Origin: Carbonactinospora thermoautotrophica | GTDB taxonomy: Bacteria > Actinomycetota > Actinomycetes > Streptomycetales > Carbonactinosporaceae | Length of the DNA stretch: 64,000 nucleotides | Assembly: GCF_001543895.1 (NCBI RefSeq) | Contig: NZ_JYIJ01000017.1 | Span: forward strand, 62,001 to 126,000 | Reading direction: 5' to 3' | Shown: positions 7,852-16,846 of the stretch, one piece after another | How the letters are laid out: each line of letters begins with the position of its first letter | Numbering within the stretch: the first letter of the stretch is position 1 | Translations under genes and position numbers: made by a program | The notes under the pieces: generated by a model | Told to the model about the DNA's origin: nothing | The model's input: only the letters and a program-made list of their open reading frames with translations | Database searches by the model: none

Positions 7852-9261
7852 GTGGATCTGGATCCGTTGCTGCTGGCTCGATGGCAGTACGCCATCACGA
7901 CCGTTTACCACTTCCTGTTCGTGCCGATCACGATCGGCATGTCCACGCTCGTCGCCGTCCTGCAGACCGCTTGGCTGCGCACCGGCAAGGAGCACTACCT
8001 ACGCGCCACGAAGTTCTGGGGCAAGCTCTTCCTGATCAACTTCGCGATGGGGGTGGTCACCGGGATCGTGCAGGAGTTCCAGTTCGGGATGAACTGGAGC
8101 GACTACTCCCGGTTCGTCGGCGACATCTTCGGCGCGCCGCTGGCGATCGAGGGCCTGCTCGCCTTCTTCCTCGAGTCCACCTTCCTGGGCCTGTGGATCT
8201 TCGGGTGGGACCGGCTCCCGAAGAAGGTCCACCTGGCGTGCATCTGGCTGGCGGCGATCGGCACCCTGCTGTCGGCGTACTTCATCCTCTCGGCCAACTC
8301 GTGGATGCAGCACCCGGTCGGGTACCGCATCAACCCGGAGGCCGGCCGGGCGGAGCTGACCGACATCGCCGCGGTGCTCACCCAGAACACCGCAGTGGCC
8401 GCGTTCACCCACACGATCACCGCAGCGTTCCTCACCGCGGCGGCGTTCATGATCGGCGTGTGCGCCTGGCACCTGGCACGCCGCAACCAGGTCGAGGTGT
8501 TCCGCCCGTCGCTGAAGCTCGCGCTCGTGGTCGCGGTCCTCGCGGGCATCGGGGTCGGGATCAGCGGCGACTGGCAGGCGAAGATCATGACCCAGCAGCA
8601 GCCGATGAAGATGGCCGCTGCCGAGGCGCTGTGGGAGTCCACCGAGCACGCGCCGTTCTCCGTGTTCGCGTACGGCGACGTGAACGAGGGGCGGAACAAG
8701 GTCGCGATCGAGATCCCGAGCCTGCTGTCCTGGCTCGCCACCGCCGACCCCGGCGCCCGCGTGGAGGGCATCAACGACCTGCAGCAGAAGTACCAGGCCC
8801 AGTACGGGCCCGGCGACTACCGGCCGAACATCCCGGTCGCGTACTGGTCGTTCCGGTTGATGATCGGCACCGGCATGGCGGTGGCCCTGTTCGCCCTGGT
8901 CGGCCTGTGGCTGACCCGACGCGGCCGACTGCCGGCCAACCGTTGGGTGTGGCGGATCGGCATCGCCTCGATCGCGTTGCCGCTCATCGCCAACTCGCTC
9001 GGCTGGATCTTCACCGAGATGGGCCGCCAGCCGTGGACCGTGTTCGGCGTCCTGCAGACCTCGGCCAGCGTCTCCCCCGGCGTGTCCGGCACGGAGGTGC
9101 TCACGTCGCTGGTCGTGTTCACCGTGCTGTACGGCGTGCTCGCCGTGATCGAGGCGGCGCTCATGGTCCGGTACGCCAAGGCCGGCGCGCCCGAGATCGA
9201 GCCCGCCCAGCCGGAGGCCGAGGGCACCGCCGGCGAGCGCCCGCTGACCTTCGCCTACTAG
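7852..9261 (+). CDS. cydA: Cytochrome bd ubiquinol/menaquinol oxidase subunit I
   Basis: The 469-residue integral membrane protein is subunit I of the cytochrome bd oxidase, which oxidises quinol and reduces O2 to water with high affinity and resists many respiratory inhibitors. The N-terminal WQYAITTVYHFLFVPITIG carries the first heme-ligand His (H20), HTITAAFLTAA the second (H187), and GWIFTEMGRQPW at about residue 384 is the invariant GRQPW motif. The length is that of the short Q-loop class usual in actinobacteria. GTG 7852 is preceded by GGAGGCGATCG. It is first in the cydABDC operon; a 12-nt gap leads to cydB. Confidence 0.97.
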   Translation: MDLDPLLLARWQYAITTVYHFLFVPITIGMSTLVAVLQTAWLRTGKEHYLRATKFWGKLFLINFAMGVVTGIVQEFQFGMNWSDYSRFVGDIFGAPLAIEGLLAFFLESTFLGLWIFGWDRLPKKVHLACIWLAAIGTLLSAYFILSANSWMQHPVGYRINPEAGRAELTDIAAVLTQNTAVAAFTHTITAAFLTAAAFMIGVCAWHLARRNQVEVFRPSLKLALVVAVLAGIGVGISGDWQAKIMTQQQPMKMAAAEALWESTEHAPFSVFAYGDVNEGRNKVAIEIPSLLSWLATADPGARVEGINDLQQKYQAQYGPGDYRPNIPVAYWSFRLMIGTGMAVALFALVGLWLTRRGRLPANRWVWRIGIASIALPLIANSLGWIFTEMGRQPWTVFGVLQTSASVSPGVSGTEVLTSLVVFTVLYGVLAVIEAALMVRYAKAGAPEIEPAQPEAEGTAGERPLTFAY

Positions 9262-9273
9262 GAGGAGCCGACC

Positions 9274-10332
9274 GTGCACCTCACCGACATCTGGTTCCTG
9301 CTGATCGCGGTCCTGTGGACCGGGTACTTCTTCCTGGAGGGTTTCGACTTCGGCGTCGGCATCCTCGGCCGCTTCCTCGCCGCGAACGACGCGGAGCGCC
9401 GCGTGGCGATCAACACCATCGGGCCGGTCTGGGACGGCAACGAGGTGTGGCTGCTGGTGGCCGGCGGCGCCACGTTCGCCGCGTTCCCCCACTGGTACGC
9501 CACCCTGTTCAGCGGGTTCTACCTCCCGCTGCTGATCATCCTCATCGCGCTGATCGTGCGGGGGCTGGCGTTCGAGTACCGCGGCAAGATCGACTCGCCC
9601 ACCTGGCAGCGCCGGTGGGACGCCGCCCTGTTCTGGGGCAGCCTCGTGCCGGCCGTGCTGTGGGGTGTGGCGTTCGCCAACATCGTGCGGGGCGTGCCGA
9701 TCGACGCCCGCCGCGAGTACGTGGGCGGCCTGCTGGACCTGCTGAACCCCTACGCGCTGCTCGGCGGGCTGGCCACGCTGGCGCTGTTCACGTTCCACGG
9801 CGCGCTGTTCCTCGCGCTCAAGACCAAGGGCGAGCTGCGCCACCGGGCGAACCGGGCCGCCCGCAGCACCGGCATCGCCACCATCGTTCTGGGCGGGGTG
9901 TTCCTCGGCTGGACCGTCCTCGCGTACGGGACGATGCCGGCCGGGGTGGCGGCCATCGTCGCGGCCGCCGGTCTCGCCGCGGCGCTGATCGCGTCCGGCC
10001 GGGGCCGCGAGGGGTGGGCGTTCGCGCTCTCCGGGACGGCCGTCGTCGCCGTGACCGCGACGCTGTTCATGTCGCTGTACCCGGACGTGATGCCCTCCAG
10101 CATCGATCCCGCGTACAGCCTGACGGTCACCAACGCCGCCTCCACCCCCTACACCCTGAAGGTCATGACCTGGGTGGCCGTGATCTTCACCCCATTCGTG
10201 CTGGCCTACCAGAGCTGGACCTACTGGGTGTTCCGCCGCCGGATCAGCGTGGCCGACATCCCGGCCCCGGCGTCCCCGCCCGCCGAGCGCGCTCCAGCGG
10301 TCACGGGGAAGCTGGCGGCCACGGAGAAGTAG
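9274..10332 (+). CDS. cydB: Cytochrome bd oxidase subunit II
   Basis: The 352-residue protein has about nine hydrophobic segments and the subunit II hallmarks: WFLLIAVLWTGYFFLEGFDF at the N-terminus, then GPVWDGNEVWLLVAGGATFAAFP. It forms the heterodimeric oxidase with CydA. The GTG start at 9274 has an AGGAGGAG ribosome site directly after the cydA stop. The stop codon at 10330-10332 abuts the ATG of cydD, so translation is probably coupled. Confidence 0.97.
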   Translation: MHLTDIWFLLIAVLWTGYFFLEGFDFGVGILGRFLAANDAERRVAINTIGPVWDGNEVWLLVAGGATFAAFPHWYATLFSGFYLPLLIILIALIVRGLAFEYRGKIDSPTWQRRWDAALFWGSLVPAVLWGVAFANIVRGVPIDARREYVGGLLDLLNPYALLGGLATLALFTFHGALFLALKTKGELRHRANRAARSTGIATIVLGGVFLGWTVLAYGTMPAGVAAIVAAAGLAAALIASGRGREGWAFALSGTAVVAVTATLFMSLYPDVMPSSIDPAYSLTVTNAASTPYTLKVMTWVAVIFTPFVLAYQSWTYWVFRRRISVADIPAPASPPAERAPAVTGKLAATEK

Positions 10333-11991
10333 ATGCGTCCCCTGGACCCCCGGCTGCTGAGGGAGGCGCGCCCGGTGCGCGCCTTCCTCAGCGCGTCCGT
10401 GGCCTTCGGCGTCGCCGGCGCCGTCCTGCTCGTCGCGCAGGCCACGCTGCTGGCCGATCTCGTGGCGCGGACGTTCCTGGCGGGGGCCGGGCTGGCGGAG
10501 CTGTCCGGCGGGCTGGCGACGCTCGCGGCAGTCGTCGTGGCGCGGGCGGCGCTGGCGGGGCTCGCCGAAACGGTCGCCCACCGCACGTCCGGGGCGGTCA
10601 AGGCCCGGCTGCGGCAACGACTGCTGGCCCACGCCGTCGCGCTCGGCCCGGGCGCGTTGCCGGGCGAGCGCACCGGCTCGCTGGCCACGCTCGCCACGCG
10701 GGGCCTGGACGCGCTCGACGGGTACTTCGCCCGGTACCTGCCCCAGCTCGTGCTGGCCTGCGTCGTCCCCCTCGTGGTGGGGGCGCGGATCCTCGCCGCC
10801 GACTGGATCGCGGCCGTCACGATCGGGGTGACGCTGCCGCTCATCCCCGTATTCATGGCCCTGGTCGGGCTCACCACCCAGCAACGCACCGCCCGGCAGT
10901 GGCGGCGACTGGAACTGCTGGCCGGGCACTTCCTCGACATGGTCGCCGGCCTGCCCACCTTGAAGGTCTTCGGCCGCGCCAAGGCGCAGGCCCGGGCGAT
11001 CCAGCAGGTCACCGACGAGTACCGGCAGGCCACTCTCGCGACCCTGCGGCTGGCGTTCCTGTCCTCCCTCGTCCTGGAGCTGCTCGCCACCCTGTCGGTC
11101 GCCCTGGTCGCGGTCGGCATCGGGTTGCGCCTGCTGCACGGAGCGCTCGACCTGCGCACCGCCTTGCTCGTGCTCATCCTCGCCCCCGAGGCGTACCTGC
11201 CGCTGCGGCTGGTCGGCGCCCACTACCACGCCAGTGCCGAAGGCATGACCGCGGCGGCCAAGGTGTTCGACGTGCTCCAAACACCCCTGCCACCGGCCGG
11301 GGACGTCACGGCCGTGCCCGACCCCAGCCGGGAACGCATCCAGGTGCAGCGGGTCACGGTCACCTACCCGGACCGGCCCGTGCCGGCGCTGGACGAGGTC
11401 AGCCTCGACGTGCTGCCCGGCGAGATCCTCGCGATCACCGGGCCCAGCGGGTCGGGCAAGTCGACCTTGCTCGCGACGCTGCTCGGCTTCGTCCGTCCCG
11501 TCAGCGGTCGGATCATGGTCGACGGCGTGCCCCTCGCCGACCTCGACCTGGACGCGTGGCGGTCGCGCATCGCGTGGGTGCCGCAACGCCCCCACCTGTT
11601 CGCCGGCACCGCGGCCGACAACATCCGGCTCGCCCGACCGGAGGCATCCGACGCGGAGGTCGCCGAGGCGGCCCGGCAAGCCGGGGCGCTGGAGTTCCTG
11701 GCCGCGCTGCCCGACGGGTTGTCCACCCGGCTCGGGGAAGGCGGGGCCGGCCTGTCCGCCGGCCAGCGGCAGCGGCTCGCGCTGGCGCGCGCCTTCCTGG
11801 CCGACCGGCCGCTGGTGCTGCTGGACGAGCCGACCTCGCACCTTGACGCCGACGCCGAGGCCGGCGTCGTCGCGGCGATCGAACGCCTGGCCGCCGGCCG
11901 CACCGTCGTGATCGTCACCCACCGGCCGGCGCTGCTCGCCCTGGCCGACCGGGTGGTCCGGCTGTCCGCCCGACAGGAGGTGCTCCCATGA
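10333..11991 (+). CDS. cydD: Thiol reductant ABC exporter subunit CydD
   Basis: The 552-residue protein has an N-terminal six-helix ABC exporter domain (about residues 15-310) and a C-terminal ATPase domain with Walker [11 protein letters not shown]-loop WVPQRPHLFAG, signature LSAGQRQRLALARAFL and Walker B LVLLDEPTSHLD. CydDC exports cysteine and glutathione in Escherichia coli and is needed to assemble the cytochrome bd oxidase. It starts immediately after cydB and overlaps cydC by 4 nt (ATGA), so cydA-B-D-C is one transcription unit. In actinomycetes lacking glutathione the thiol exported would probably be cysteine or another thiol (inference). Confidence 0.95.
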   Translation: MRPLDPRLLREARPVRAFLSASVAFGVAGAVLLVAQATLLADLVARTFLAGAGLAELSGGLATLAAVVVARAALAGLAETVAHRTSGAVKARLRQRLLAHAVALGPGALPGERTGSLATLATRGLDALDGYFARYLPQLVLACVVPLVVGARILAADWIAAVTIGVTLPLIPVFMALVGLTTQQRTARQWRRLELLAGHFLDMVAGLPTLKVFGRAKAQARAIQQVTDEYRQATLATLRLAFLSSLVLELLATLSVALVAVGIGLRLLHGALDLRTALLVLILAPEAYLPLRLVGAHYHASAEGMTAAAKVFDVLQTPLPPAGDVTAVPDPSRERIQVQRVTVTYPDRPVPALDEVSLDVLPGEILAITGPSGSGKSTLLATLLGFVRPVSGRIMVDGVPLADLDLDAWRSRIAWVPQRPHLFAGTAADNIRLARPEASDAEVAEAARQAGALEFLAALPDGLSTRLGEGGAGLSAGQRQRLALARAFLADRPLVLLDEPTSHLDADAEAGVVAAIERLAAGRTVVIVTHRPALLALADRVVRLSARQEVLP

Positions 11992-13742
11992 TCCTCGCCC
12001 GGCTGCTCCGCCTGGCCCGGCCCACCGCCGGGCGCCTGGCGGTCGCGTGGCTGGCCGGGACCCTCGCCCTGGGCAGCGCGGTCGCGCTCACGGCCGTGTC
12101 CGCGTGGCTCATCTCGCGGGCCGCCCAGCACCCGCCGGTGCTCAGCCTCATGGTCGCGATCGTGGCGGTGCGGGCCTTCGGCATCGCCCGGGGCGTGTTC
12201 CGGTACGCCGAGCGTCTCACCGCCCACGACGCGGCCTTCCGGGTGCTGGCCGGGCTGCGGGTGCGCGTGTACCGGCGGCTGGAGCGACTCGCCCCGGTGC
12301 GGCTGCCCGGGTATCGGCGCGGCGACCTGCTGGGCCGGTTCACCGCCGACGTGGACACCCTCCAGGACCTGTACCTGCGGGCGCTGCTGCCGGCCGGGGT
12401 GTCTCTCGCCGTCGCCGGCGGGGCCGTCGCCGCGGCCGGCTGGCTGCTGCCCGCCGCGGGGCTCACGCTGGCCGTGGCGCTGGTCGCGGCCGGGATCCTC
12501 GTTCCCGCGGCGACCGGCGCCCTGGCCCGGCGCGCCGAACGGGGGCTGGTACGTGACCGCGCGGACGTGACCGCGGCGGTGGTCGACCTCCTCGACGGCG
12601 GTCCGGACCTCGTCGCCTACCAGGCGGTGCCCGCCCGGCTGGCCGCGCTCGCCCAGGCGGAGCAGCGGCTGCGTGTCCGGGAGGCGCGGTCCGCGCTGGT
12701 CGCCGGGGCCGGCACGGCACTGTCGACCCTCGCCCTGGGGGCGGCGGTGTGGGTGACGCTCGTTCTCGGCATCCCGGCTGTGCGGACCGGCGCCCTGCCC
12801 GGCGTGCGGCTGGCCGTCCTCGTCCTGCTGCCGCTGGCGTGTGCGGAGCTGGTGGCCGGGCTGCCGCTCGCCGCGCAGTATCTGCACCGGGTCCGGCAAG
12901 CGGCCCGGCGCGTGTACGACGTGCTCGACGCTCCCGACCCGGTGCGCGTCCCCGACCGGCCCGCGCCGCTGCCGCCCCCGCCCTACACGCTGCGGCTGGC
13001 AGGCGTGCGCGCCCGCTGGGCGGCGGACCGGCCGCCTGCCCTGAACGGGATCGACCTGGAGCTGCCGCCCGGCCGCCGGATCGCCGTCGTCGGCGCGAGC
13101 GGCGCGGGCAAGACGACCCTCGCCGCCGTGCTGCTGCGCTTCCTCGACCCCGAGGCGGGCACCGTCACGCTGAACGGCGTCGACCTCACCGACCTGGACG
13201 ACGACGCCGTACGGCGGGTGGTCGGGCTGTGCGCGCAGGACGCCCACGTGTTCGACACCACCATCGCCGAGAACCTGCGGCTCGCCCGGCCTGATGCGAC
13301 CGAGTCGGAGCTGCGCGACGCCCTGCGCGCGGCCCGGCTCCTCACCTGGGTTGAGACACTGCCGGCCGGCCTGGACACCCCCGTCGGCGAGCACGGCGCC
13401 CGCCTGTCCGGCGGCCAGCGCCAGCGGCTCGCCCTCGCCCGCGCTCTGCTCGCGGGCTTCCCCGTGGTGGTGTTCGACGAGCCGACCGCCCACCTGGACG
13501 AGGCCACCGCCGAAGCCGTCACCCGTGACCTGCTCGCCGCCACGACCGGACGCACCACGGTCCTGATCACCCACCGGCTGGCCGGCCTGGAACAGGTGGA
13601 CGAGATCGTCGTGCTCGACGCGGGCCGTGTGGTGCAGCGCGGCACCCACGCCGACCTGGTCGCCACGCCCGGTCCCTACCGCGCGCTGTGGGAACGGCAA
13701 CACGCCGAGGCGCTGGCGGGCGGCGAGGTGACGAGCGCCTGA
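11988..13742 (+). CDS. cydC: Thiol reductant ABC exporter subunit CydC
   Basis: This 584-residue half-transporter partners CydD. The membrane domain covers about residues 1-320 (RLARPTAGRLAVAWLAGTLA, EVERLTAHDAAFRVL-type coupling region seen as ERLTAHDAAFRVLAGLRVRV). The ATPase domain has Walker A GASGAGKTT, signature LSGGQRQRLALARALL and Walker B PVVVFDEPTAHLDEATA. The ATG overlaps the cydD stop. It ends only 12 nt from the convergent substrate-binding protein gene, leaving no room for a separate terminator hairpin between them. Confidence 0.95.
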   Translation: MILARLLRLARPTAGRLAVAWLAGTLALGSAVALTAVSAWLISRAAQHPPVLSLMVAIVAVRAFGIARGVFRYAERLTAHDAAFRVLAGLRVRVYRRLERLAPVRLPGYRRGDLLGRFTADVDTLQDLYLRALLPAGVSLAVAGGAVAAAGWLLPAAGLTLAVALVAAGILVPAATGALARRAERGLVRDRADVTAAVVDLLDGGPDLVAYQAVPARLAALAQAEQRLRVREARSALVAGAGTALSTLALGAAVWVTLVLGIPAVRTGALPGVRLAVLVLLPLACAELVAGLPLAAQYLHRVRQAARRVYDVLDAPDPVRVPDRPAPLPPPPYTLRLAGVRARWAADRPPALNGIDLELPPGRRIAVVGASGAGKTTLAAVLLRFLDPEAGTVTLNGVDLTDLDDDAVRRVVGLCAQDAHVFDTTIAENLRLARPDATESELRDALRAARLLTWVETLPAGLDTPVGEHGARLSGGQRQRLALARALLAGFPVVVFDEPTAHLDEATAEAVTRDLLAATTGRTTVLITHRLAGLEQVDEIVVLDAGRVVQRGTHADLVATPGPYRALWERQHAEALAGGEVTSA

Positions 13743-13754
13743 AGACCGCGGCGG

Positions 13755-14840
13755 TCACCCTGCTTCGCCCGCAGCCGGATCGCGGGTCGGCTCGACCCGG
13801 TACCCCAGCGCCACCCGCGGGCCACGTTCGACCCGACGCGCGGCGCCCAGGGCCGGTCCAGAAGTCGCCGCGCCGGTACGACCGGTGCCGGGGGAACCTC
13901 CGGGCCCAGGCGCCTTCAGCTCCGGCGGGTTGATCCGGGACTCGGGGATGGCCGAGCCCTGGGTCCCCCACTTCCTGAGGATGCGCGCGTACGTGCCGTC
14001 CTCGATCAGCTTGTTGATCGCGGCCTGAAGGGGCTTGGCGAGAGGGGAACCCTTCTTGACGGCCAGCCCCACGTCGAGCCGGCGGTACTCGTTCAGGAAC
14101 TTCAGACCCGGCTGCCGGGACGCGGCGTGCCGGAGGCCGTTGATCGTGCTCATGATGACGTCGATGCGCCCTTGCCGCAGCGCCAGGTAGGTCGCGCTGT
14201 TCTCGGAGAAACTGCGGATCTCGTACGGCTTCTTCCCAGCGTCCGCGCACACGTGGCGGTTCTCCTCGAGCGTGGCCTCGAACGTGGTGCCGGCGCCGGT
14301 GCCGATCACCAGACCGCACAACTGCACCAGGTCGGTGACCGGGCCGAGCTTACTGTCCTGGCGAACCGCGAACGCCTGGCCGTCGTCGATGTAGGTCACG
14401 AAGTCGATCGTCTTCTTGCGTTCCTCCGTCACGCCGAAGTTTCCCGTGCCCACGTCGTACTTCCCGGCGGCGAGAGCCGGCAGGATGCTCTCGAAGCTGG
14501 CCACTTCCCGATCGATCCGAAGGCCGAGGACCCTGGCGACGGCCTCGGAGATGTCGATGTCCTGTCCGACGAGCGTCTTGTTGTCCTCGGTGTAGAACGA
14601 GGACGGCGGGCCGCCCGCGGTGCTGGCCACGCGGAGGACCCCTGCCTGCCGGATCCGGGCGGGCAGGAGGGCGGCGATCCGCTCGTCCTTGACCACGTGG
14701 GAGACGACGTTCTCGGCGGGCGCCGCGCCGGGCGAACCCGACGCGGCCGTGTTCCCCGGTGCGCATCCGGCCAACGCCAACGCCGCGACGGCGACGCAGG
14801 CCGAGGATCTGCGGCCGGCGCGTCGTCTAAGACCAAGCAC
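13755..14840 (-). CDS. Family 3 ABC transporter substrate-binding lipoprotein
   Basis: GTG 14840, with AAAGGAAG upstream, begins a 361-residue exported protein: basic n-region, hydrophobic core and lipobox LALAGC. The mature part is a polar amino acid type (SBP_bac_3) binding protein: IRQAGVLRVAS, SFYTEDNKTLVGQDIDISEAVA, FGVTEERKKTIDFVTY. It ends with about 50 Gly/Ala/Arg-rich residues after NPPELKAPG that the family does not normally have. It is 167 nt downstream of the SsuD-like gene and behind the Cys-rich leader at 16348-16425. The permease and ATPase that would complete the importer are divergent at 16847-18618. Ligand is probably a sulfur-containing amino acid derivative (inference). 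Confidence 0.85.
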   Translation of the reverse strand: MLGLRRRAGRRSSACVAVAALALAGCAPGNTAASGSPGAAPAENVVSHVVKDERIAALLPARIRQAGVLRVASTAGGPPSSFYTEDNKTLVGQDIDISEAVARVLGLRIDREVASFESILPALAAGKYDVGTGNFGVTEERKKTIDFVTYIDDGQAFAVRQDSKLGPVTDLVQLCGLVIGTGAGTTFEATLEENRHVCADAGKKPYEIRSFSENSATYLALRQGRIDVIMSTINGLRHAASRQPGLKFLNEYRRLDVGLAVKKGSPLAKPLQAAINKLIEDGTYARILRKWGTQGSAIPESRINPPELKAPGPGGSPGTGRTGAATSGPALGAARRVERGPRVALGYRVEPTRDPAAGEAG

Positions 14841-15007
14841 TGGTTTCTTCCTTTCTTCTGGTGCGGTGAGCCCGAGGAGCGGATCGGCAGTACGGAGCCG
14901 GCGACAGTCCTGCGGTCAGGCGGGGAACCGTCCCGTCGCCGCCGTAGCGGTGCTCGTGCTCCCCGCGGCATCGGCTGACCAGCCGTGTCCGCGGGAGCTA
15001 GCCCGGA

Positions 15008-16150
15008 TCAGGCGGAGGCGGCCGCCTGGTCCTGCGCCGTCGCGGTTCGCCTCGCCTGCCGCTCCCGGTCACGCTTGGCGACCTCCTCCCGCACGATCGG
15101 GATGACATGGCGGCCGAAGTCGATCGCGTCGTTGAGCAGGTCGTATCCGCGCGCGGACAGGATCTCCACCCCGAGGTCGTAGTAGTCCAGCAGCGCCTGC
15201 GCCACCGTCTCCGGGGTACCGACCAGCGCGGTCGAGTTCCCGGCGCCGCCGGTCGCGGCGGCGGTGGGTGTCCACAAGGCGCGGTCGAACCGCTCGCCCT
15301 GCGCGGCCACCGCCAAGAGGCGCTGCGAGCCGGTGTTCTCCGGGGCGTCGGTGTGGTGGCGGCGTCCGATCAGCTGACCCGCCTGCTTGCGCGCCCGGAT
15401 GGCGCCGAGGATCCGATGGGCCTTCTCCCAGGCCAGTTCCTCGGTGGGCGCGATGATCGGCCGGAACGCGACCTGGATCTTCGGCAGGTCGCTGCGACCG
15501 GCGGCCCTGGCCGCGGCCCGCACCGACTCGATCTGCTCGGCGGTCTGCGCGAGCGGTTCCCCCCACAGGCAGTAGATGTCGGCCTCCGCGCCGCCGGCCC
15601 GGTACGCGGCCGGCGACGATCCGCCGAAGGAGACCCGGGGACGCGGCTGCTGCACCGGGAAGACGTCGCTGACGAAGTCGGCGAACCGGTAGTACTTGCC
15701 GTCGTGGTCGAACGGCTCGCGCGCGGTCCACGCCTTCTTCACGATCTGGATGTACTCCCGGGTGCGTTCGTACCGCTCGTCCTTGGTGAGGTAGTCGCCC
15801 TCACGCTGCTGCTCGTGGTCGTTGCCGCCGGTGATGAAGTGCACCGTGAGCCGGCCGTCGCTGATCTGGTCGAGGGTGGCGAACGTCTTGGCGGCGAACG
15901 TCGGGTAGGAGACGTTCGGGCGGTGGGCCAGCAGGATCTGGATCTTGTCGAGCTTCGACGCCACGTAGGCGGCGGCCTGGGCGGGATCCGGGGTGCCCGA
16001 GCCGTAGGCGAACAGGATGCGGTCCCACCCGTACTCCTCGTGCGCGCGGGCGAGCTTGAGGGTGTACTCCTTGTCGAAGGCGCCGCCGGTGCGGGCGGTG
16101 GTCTCCGACCCGTTGTTCGTGGCGCCGATGCCCAGGAACTCCACAGGCAC
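15008..16150 (-). CDS. LLM-class FMN-dependent monooxygenase, SsuD-like
   Basis: The 380-residue protein is an FMNH2-dependent monooxygenase of the alkanesulfonate monooxygenase branch: FLGIGATNNGSE near the N-terminus, ARAHEEYGWDRILFAYGSG, VHFITGGNDHEQQREGDYL and VSFGGSSPAAY, the flavin phosphate-binding region. Such enzymes cleave C-S bonds of sulfonates or related compounds with reduced FMN and O2. It lies behind the Cys-rich leader peptide at 16348-16425, 197 nt upstream, and before a binding protein gene, which places it in sulfur acquisition. The pairing with an amino-acid-type importer recalls the cystine-transporter/monooxygenase operons that degrade S-modified cysteines in Bacillus (established for ytm genes; extension to here is inference). 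Confidence 0.88.
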   Translation of the reverse strand: MPVEFLGIGATNNGSETTARTGGAFDKEYTLKLARAHEEYGWDRILFAYGSGTPDPAQAAAYVASKLDKIQILLAHRPNVSYPTFAAKTFATLDQISDGRLTVHFITGGNDHEQQREGDYLTKDERYERTREYIQIVKKAWTAREPFDHDGKYYRFADFVSDVFPVQQPRPRVSFGGSSPAAYRAGGAEADIYCLWGEPLAQTAEQIESVRAAARAAGRSDLPKIQVAFRPIIAPTEELAWEKAHRILGAIRARKQAGQLIGRRHHTDAPENTGSQRLLAVAAQGERFDRALWTPTAAATGGAGNSTALVGTPETVAQALLDYYDLGVEILSARGYDLLNDAIDFGRHVIPIVREEVAKRDRERQARRTATAQDQAAASA

Positions 16151-16347
16151 GTCATGACTCCTCTCGACGCAGCGGGCCGCGGCCGGGCAGGCGAAACAGG
16201 CCCGGCCTTGCGAAGTACGCGTGATGAGGGGCGGATACGGCGGTAGCTCACGCCCACGGCTTCCGGCGGCCGTCAGCGACGGCCGGAACCACGGCCCACG
16301 TCAGGAACGTCGAGGGGAACGGGCCTGCGGCTGGTGGGGCTGCCGGA

Positions 16348-16425
16348 TCAACGGCAACACGAGCAGGACCACACTCGACCCAGGTCGATGTGGCCCCGGC
16401 TCACCAGGCACAGGCTGATCGGCAT
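16348..16425 (-). CDS. Cys-rich leader peptide (LVSRGHIDLGR type)
   Basis: A 25-codon frame starts at ATG 16425 and ends TGA at 16348-16350. It contains LCLVSRGHIDLGR followed by WSCSCCR: five Cys in all, four of them in or next to the last 7 codons. This is the signature of the putative leader peptides found before sulfur-assimilation genes in actinobacteria, thought to couple translation of Cys codons to expression downstream. TTGACG lies 36 nt upstream of the ATG (16456-16461). The SsuD-like gene begins 197 nt downstream. Confidence 0.8.
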   Translation of the reverse strand: MPISLCLVSRGHIDLGRVWSCSCCR

Positions 16426-16432
16426 GGATCCA

Positions 16433-16485
16433 GTGCAACAGGATCACCGCGGGTTCGTCAACGGGTTCGTCAACAGCTTGTCGCG
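16433..16485 (-). promoter_or_regulatory. Promoter for leader/SsuD-like operon with tandem 12-bp repeat
   Basis: On the minus strand TTGACG (16456-16461) is followed by a 17-nt spacer and TTGCAC (16433-16438), which is 7 nt from the leader ATG. A second TTGACG copy lies 12 nt further upstream, because the 12-bp unit GGGTTCGTCAAC is tandemly repeated on the plus strand (16451-16474). The -35 is clear and the -10 is weak. Confidence 0.5.
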
Positions 16486-16496
16486 CCGGTCGGGTC

Positions 16497-16527
16497 TTGA
16501 CAGCGCTGATCAACCCGCGCTTAGCAT
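16497..16527 (+). promoter_or_regulatory. Divergent promoter toward the permease operon
   Basis: TTGACA (16497-16502) and TAGCAT (16522-16527) with a 19-nt spacer form a good consensus-like promoter pointing to the permease/ATPase genes. It is back-to-back with the leader promoter of the SsuD-like operon, so a regulator bound between 16456 and 16497 could control both. Confidence 0.5.
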
Positions 16528-16543
16528 CTAGCCGAGATCAGCC

Positions 16544-16699
16544 GTGCGTCCCGCCGTCCCTGGCGAAGGAGCGGGCGGGACCCGAGCACGGCCGGCCACG
16601 TTGAGGGGCGTGGCCAGCGTGATGAGGCTGGTGATCGCCGGGCTGTCGTGCCCGCTGTGCCCAGCGCAGGGCCGGTGCGCGCCGTCCGCGACACGGTAA
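16544..16699 (+). CDS. Possible Cys-containing leader reading frame before the permease
   Basis: A GTG at 16544, about 17 nt after the -10 box, opens a 51-codon frame whose end reads [18 protein letters not shown]; an internal GTG-ATG at 16619-16624 would give a 25-codon version. It has three Cys codons but not the HVD signature. It sits in the 5' leader of the permease operon, 147 nt before the permease ATG. Whether it is translated is uncertain. Confidence 0.25.
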   Translation: MRPAVPGEGAGGTRARPATLRGVASVMRLVIAGLSCPLCPAQGRCAPSATR

Positions 16700-16846
16700 G
16701 GCGCCCCCGTCGAGTCCCGGTTCGACGACCGTGGGCCTGCGGTCCGTACCGACACCCGGACCAGGTCACCCAGGTGCTCGGCCCGCGCGGATCCACCGTG
16801 ACCTCACCCGGGCATTCGTCCCCTCCGTCCGACGAAGAGTCTCCCC

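Noticed and set aside
7881-11846. 1321-codon reading frame across cydABDC
   Set aside because: It is an out-of-frame shadow of the cyd genes, rich in Arg/Gly/Pro and without domains.
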